A stretch of 10,546 nucleotides of DNA from Gammaproteobacteria bacterium (lineage in GTDB: Bacteria; Pseudomonadota; Gammaproteobacteria; UBA6429; Thiohalophilaceae): assembly GCA_013152045.1 (NCBI GenBank), contig JAADGZ010000013.1, forward strand, positions 1-10,546. The letters run 5' to 3'. Below are positions 7,148 through 10,546 of this stretch, one piece after another. The notes under the pieces were generated by a model. It saw only the letters and a list, made by a program, of their open reading frames with translations. It was not told the DNA's origin and made no database searches. Both the position numbers and the translations under genes were made by a program. Positions within the stretch are counted from its first letter, which is position 1. The number at the start of each line of letters is the position of its first letter.

Positions 7148-10012
7148 ATGAACCCGGTAAGGCAACTTGAACAAGCTGGTCAGTCCGTTTGGTTGGATAA
7201 TATTCGCCGCAGTTTGCTGGTTTATGGTGGTCTCGAACGCTTGATCGATAATGACGGGATAAGAGGGGTGACCTCGAACCCCGCTATATTTGAGAAAGCA
7301 ATCGCTGGCAGTAATGATTACATCGAGACCATCCGCGAGCAGGCAAAAGTAGCCGATGTTGATGCCGAGTCTGTGTATGAACAGATTGCCATCGATGATA
7401 TTCGCTATGCCGCCGATATCCTGCATCCCATTTATCATGAAACTCTGGGCCGGGATGGTTATGTGAGCCTTGAGGTTTCACCTCGCTTAGCGCATGAAAC
7501 CGAGGCAACGATTGAGGCTGCACGCTATCTGTGGCGTACCGTCGAGCGTGAAAACCTGATGATCAAAGTACCCGCGACCGAGGCAGGTTTAAGCGCAGTC
7601 GAGATCTTGCTCGGCGAAGGTATTAACGTCAATGTCACCCTGCTATTTTCACGCAAAATTTATGCGCAAGTCGTTGAGGCTTTCCTGCGTGGCCTGGAGC
7701 GTCTGCAGAAATCCGGGGGGGACCTGTCAAAAATTGCCAGCGTCGCGAGTATGTTTGTCAGTCGCATCGATAATACTGTGGATCATTTGCTGGATGAAAA
7801 AATCGAATCAGCCAGTGCTGCGGAAGATATTGCCCGCTTGCAGGCACTCAAGGGCAAGGCAGCCGTGGCCAATGCCAAACTCGCTTATCAGCAGTATAAA
7901 GTTCTGTTCAGCGGTCCGCGCTGGGAATCGCTTGCTGCTCACGGTGCCTCGAGTCAACGATTGTTGTGGGCCAGCACCGGGACTAAGAACCCCGCCTATA
8001 GTGACGTACTTTATATAGAATCCTTGATTGGGCCAGATACTGTGAATACGGTGCCACCCGCTACCCTGGATGCTTTTCGTGATCATGGTTCAGCTCGAGC
8101 CCAATTGGAAGATGATCTGGAACAGGCGCAGGCCGCTTTGCAAGCCTTGGAAACCGAAGGCATTTCTCTGGATGAAGTGACCGATGCGCTGTTAAGTGAA
8201 GGTCTGGAAAAATTTGTTGAGGCTTATGAAAAATTACTCGGTGCCGTAAAACAGGCACTACAGGGCGCACGGGTTCCGAAGTCTGCTTCACAGATCGCGC
8301 ACTTGCCGGAGACTCTACAACAGGCGGTAAACCGAGCGCTGGATGACTGGACGGACAATGACAAGGTTGGCCGCCTGTGGGCGCGTGATGCTAGTTTGTG
8401 GACCGATAATGATGAAAATCGCTGGCTCGACTGGCTAGATATTGCCGAGGAACAATTTGAGCACCTGGGTGATCTGCGTCGGCTGGGTCATTTTGCCCAA
8501 GGTCATTATTTTACCGATGTGCTGTTGCTGGGCATGGGTGGCTCTAGCCTGGCACCGGACGTGTTTCGCAAGGTATTCGGTGTACAGCCGCAGCATCCAC
8601 GCCTGCATGTACTGGATTCTACTGATCCGGCACAGATTCGGCACATAGAATCCTCTATTAATTTGCAACGCACCGGGGTTATTGTTGCCAGCAAGTCAGG
8701 AACCACGCTGGAACCCAATATTCTGATGGCCTATTTTTTTGACCGTATCCGTGAGGAGATCGGCGACAAACAGGCTGCTCTGCATTTTGTCGTTATCACT
8801 GATCCTGATTCGGAACTGGAAAAATTTGCAACTACAACAGGTTTTCGGCGGGTTTACCACGGTCGAGCTGGTATCGGTGGCCGTTATTCTGCGCTGTCTA
8901 ACTTTGGTCTCGTGCCGGCAGCTTTTGCCGGTGTAGATGTCGCCAAATTATTGAGCAGTACTTTGGAAATGGTTGAAGCTTGCGCTGCCTGTGTGCCAGC
9001 AAGGGAAAACCCCGGTGTTTTGCTTGGGCTGGTGCTGGGGCAGGCGGCGTTACAGGGACGAGACAAGCTAACCTTGATTCTTTCGCCTGCTATCGCTGCA
9101 CTTGGTGCCTGGCTCGAACAATTGCTGGCGGAATCTACCGGCAAACAGGGTAAGGGTATCATTCCTGTGGTGGGTGAATTGCCGCTTGTACCAGAGGCCT
9201 GTGGTGACGATCGTCTATTCGTCTATCTGCGTCTGGAAGGGGATGCCGATGCGCAGCAGGACCGTGTTGTCGAAGCCCTGCAAAAGGCAGATCAGGCCGT
9301 GGTGCAAATTACCGTGACCGATATCTACGATCTGGGCCAGGAGATGTTCCGCTGGCAGTTTGCTACCGCAGTTGCGGGTTCTGAAATCGGCATCAATGCT
9401 TTCAATCAGCCCGATGTCGAAGCCAGCAAGATTGCCACACGCAACTTGATGGCGGCTTATGAAACTTCAGGAACGTTACCGAGCCAAACCCCGTTGGCGG
9501 TGGACTCGCATCTGAGCCTGTATGCGGATGCAAAACATGCCGAGATACTGCGTGCGGTGGTGGGCGAGCAGGCGACGCTAGCAGACTGGCTGGGAGCGCA
9601 CTTGCAACAAATTCAGTCGGGAGATTATTTTGCCTTGCTGGCATATCTGAACCAGCTCGATGAGCGTTACTCATCTACCCTGCAAGCGATTCGTCATACG
9701 TTGCGTGATAGCTGTCGAGTGGCGACCTGTTTGGGTTTTGGGCCGCGCTTTTTGCACTCGACTGGTCAGGCGTATAAAGGTGGTCCCAATAGTGGGGTAT
9801 TCCTGCAACTGACCTGTGATGATGCCGAGGATATTTCGGTGCCGGGTTATGGCTATAGTTTTGGTGTCGTTAAAGCGGCTCAGGCCGAAGGTGATTTCCA
9901 AGTATTGGCTGAGCGTGGGCGACGTGTTTTGCGGATCCATCTGGGTACGGATACGGAAGCGGCTCTCGCGCAGTTATCTGAATTGGTTCATGCGGCGCTG
10001 TCTGTTCGATAA
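7148..10012 (+). CDS. tal-pgi: Bifunctional transaldolase / glucose-6-phosphate isomerase
   Basis: This 954-residue protein joins two sugar-phosphate enzymes. Residues ~1-370 are transaldolase (sedoheptulose-7-P + glyceraldehyde-3-P <-> erythrose-4-P + fructose-6-P). Visible marks are SVWLDNIRR at 13-21, GVTSNPAIFEKA at 40-51 and the Schiff-base lysine K140 in LMIKVPATEAG. Residues ~390-954 are phosphoglucose isomerase (fructose-6-P <-> glucose-6-P). It has a first SIS half with LLGMGGSSLAPDV (460-472), SKSGTTLEPN (515-524) and GGRYSALSNFG (577-587), a second half with ESTGKQGKG (662-670) and FNQPDVEASK (752-761), and C-terminal LHSTGQAYKGGP (869-880) and K909. Matching catalytic residues appear present in both halves. 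The transaldolase product is the isomerase substrate, so fusion may aid flux toward glucose-6-P and the oxidative pentose phosphate route. Tal-PGI fusions of this length are known in several proteobacteria. gnd follows after 46 bp. Confidence 0.95.
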   Translation: MNPVRQLEQAGQSVWLDNIRRSLLVYGGLERLIDNDGIRGVTSNPAIFEKAIAGSNDYIETIREQAKVADVDAESVYEQIAIDDIRYAADILHPIYHETLGRDGYVSLEVSPRLAHETEATIEAARYLWRTVERENLMIKVPATEAGLSAVEILLGEGINVNVTLLFSRKIYAQVVEAFLRGLERLQKSGGDLSKIASVASMFVSRIDNTVDHLLDEKIESASAAEDIARLQALKGKAAVANAKLAYQQYKVLFSGPRWESLAAHGASSQRLLWASTGTKNPAYSDVLYIESLIGPDTVNTVPPATLDAFRDHGSARAQLEDDLEQAQAALQALETEGISLDEVTDALLSEGLEKFVEAYEKLLGAVKQALQGARVPKSASQIAHLPETLQQAVNRALDDWTDNDKVGRLWARDASLWTDNDENRWLDWLDIAEEQFEHLGDLRRLGHFAQGHYFTDVLLLGMGGSSLAPDVFRKVFGVQPQHPRLHVLDSTDPAQIRHIESSINLQRTGVIVASKSGTTLEPNILMAYFFDRIREEIGDKQAALHFVVITDPDSELEKFATTTGFRRVYHGRAGIGGRYSALSNFGLVPAAFAGVDVAKLLSSTLEMVEACAACVPARENPGVLLGLVLGQAALQGRDKLTLILSPAIAALGAWLEQLLAESTGKQGKGIIPVVGELPLVPEACGDDRLFVYLRLEGDADAQQDRVVEALQKADQAVVQITVTDIYDLGQEMFRWQFATAVAGSEIGINAFNQPDVEASKIATRNLMAAYETSGTLPSQTPLAVDSHLSLYADAKHAEILRAVVGEQATLADWLGAHLQQIQSGDYFALLAYLNQLDERYSSTLQAIRHTLRDSCRVATCLGFGPRFLHSTGQAYKGGPNSGVFLQLTCDDAEDISVPGYGYSFGVVKAAQAEGDFQVLAERGRRVLRIHLGTDTEAALAQLSELVHAALSVR

Positions 10013-10044
10013 TTAAAACAGTCAGGGTTATAAATTTTAGAGTT

Positions 10045-10050
10045 AAGGAG
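10045..10050 (+). promoter_or_regulatory. Ribosome binding site of gnd
   Basis: AAGGAG ends 8 nt before the ATG at 10059 and supports that start. The 46-bp gap after tal-pgi has no hairpin terminator, so the two genes are probably co-transcribed. Confidence 0.75.
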
Positions 10051-10058
10051 AAGGTTTG

Positions 10059-10546
10059 ATGCAACTTGGTATGGTAGGTTTGGGTCGAATGGGTGCGGCA
10101 ATGGTTCGCCGCCTGCTGCGTGCAGGTCATGAGTGCGTGGTGTTCGACCATAACCAGGAGGTGGTAAAGGCACTGCAGACGGAAGGTGCGGTTGGAGCGC
10201 AGGACCTGGCTGAGCTTGTGGCCAAGCTGGATAAACCTGCTGCGATCTGGATTATGGTACCGGCAGCCGCCGTAGATAGCGTGATTAAGGCACTGGCTGG
10301 GGAAATGGCAGCAGGCGATATACTCATCGATGGCGGCAACTCTTATTACAAAGATGATATTGTCCGCGGGGCGCAACTTAAAGCAGATGGCGTTTACTAC
10401 CTGGATGTCGGTACCAGCGGGGGAGTGCTTGGTCTGGAGCGAGGCTATTGTTTGATGATAGGTGGTGAGGATGATGCGGTACAACATCTCACGCCAGTGT
10501 TTAGCGCGTTGGCGCCGGGTGTGGGTGAGATACCACGCACGCCGGG
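10059..10546 (+). CDS. gnd: 6-phosphogluconate dehydrogenase, short (GndA/YqeC-like) type, 5' part
   Basis: The first 162 codons of a decarboxylating 6-phosphogluconate dehydrogenase are present; the gene runs off the window. The enzyme oxidises 6-phosphogluconate to ribulose-5-P and CO2. The N-terminal Rossmann fold shows GLGRMG at 7-12, and an acidic residue (D30 in VVFDHN) ends the second strand, which in this fold usually favours NAD+ over NADP+; that preference is inferred. DGGNSYYKDD at 91-100 and GTSGGVLGLERGYCLMIGG at 118-136 are the substrate-binding signatures of the short ~300-330-residue family, as opposed to the long E. coli Gnd with its VSGGEEGA-like motif. The usual Trp in GTSGGVWG is Leu here. 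The position after tal-pgi fits an oxidative pentose phosphate operon, where zwf is a likely further partner. Confidence 0.92.
   Translation, partial: MQLGMVGLGRMGAAMVRRLLRAGHECVVFDHNQEVVKALQTEGAVGAQDLAELVAKLDKPAAIWIMVPAAAVDSVIKALAGEMAAGDILIDGGNSYYKDDIVRGAQLKADGVYYLDVGTSGGVLGLERGYCLMIGGEDDAVQHLTPVFSALAPGVGEIPRTP

Noticed and set aside
9870..10487. 205-residue minus-strand ORF opposite tal-pgi and gnd
   Set aside because: It lies antisense to two well-conserved genes and its product shows no recognisable domain; it is a shadow frame.
1..10546. A novel defence, mobile or other undescribed gene system
   Set aside because: Every substantial gene belongs to a well-known family (NosRZDFYL, Tal-PGI, Gnd); only the small inverted-repeat unit is unexplained.

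Overview
The window carries most of a canonical clade I nitrous oxide reductase operon, followed by the start of a sugar-phosphate operon. All genes lie on the + strand. The nosR-Z-D-F-Y-L order, the Tat-exported NosZ, the NosR polyferredoxin and the NosL lipoprotein point to a Gram-negative denitrifying proteobacterium. A gamma- or betaproteobacterium is my guess, but the sequence alone does not fix the genus.

Region 1 (1-6538) is the nos cluster. It holds the 3' end of nosR (membrane flavo-/iron-sulfur protein feeding electrons to N2O reduction), then complete nosZ (the Cu enzyme N2O + 2e- + 2H+ -> N2 + H2O), nosD, nosF and nosY (periplasmic beta-helix protein plus ABC transporter, which together mature the copper-sulfur CuZ site), and nosL (outer-membrane-type copper lipoprotein chaperone). 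nosD/nosF and nosF/nosY overlap by ATGA, so nosDFY looks translationally coupled. A strong hairpin with a T-rich tail just after nosZ probably makes nosZ mRNA more abundant than that of the assembly genes.

Region 2 (6539-7147) is about 600 bp without a recognisable gene. It contains a perfect 13-bp GC-rich palindrome. That palindrome sits inside a roughly 160-bp unit bounded by 18-bp imperfect inverted repeats and by two copies of TCTCAT, which looks like a small non-autonomous (MITE-like) insertion or a structured 3' end. From about 6754 to 7136 I see nothing convincing.

Region 3 (7148-10546) has a fused transaldolase-glucose-6-phosphate isomerase gene and, 46 bp later, the 5' part of a short-type 6-phosphogluconate dehydrogenase gene (gnd). 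Together they serve the pentose phosphate pathway. In methylotrophs the same enzymes also serve a cyclic hexulose-phosphate route, but nothing here shows methylotrophy.

I found no phage, CRISPR, toxin-antitoxin, RNA gene or unknown multi-gene system. The coding content is conventional. The least explained sequence is the inverted-repeat unit at 6581-6753.
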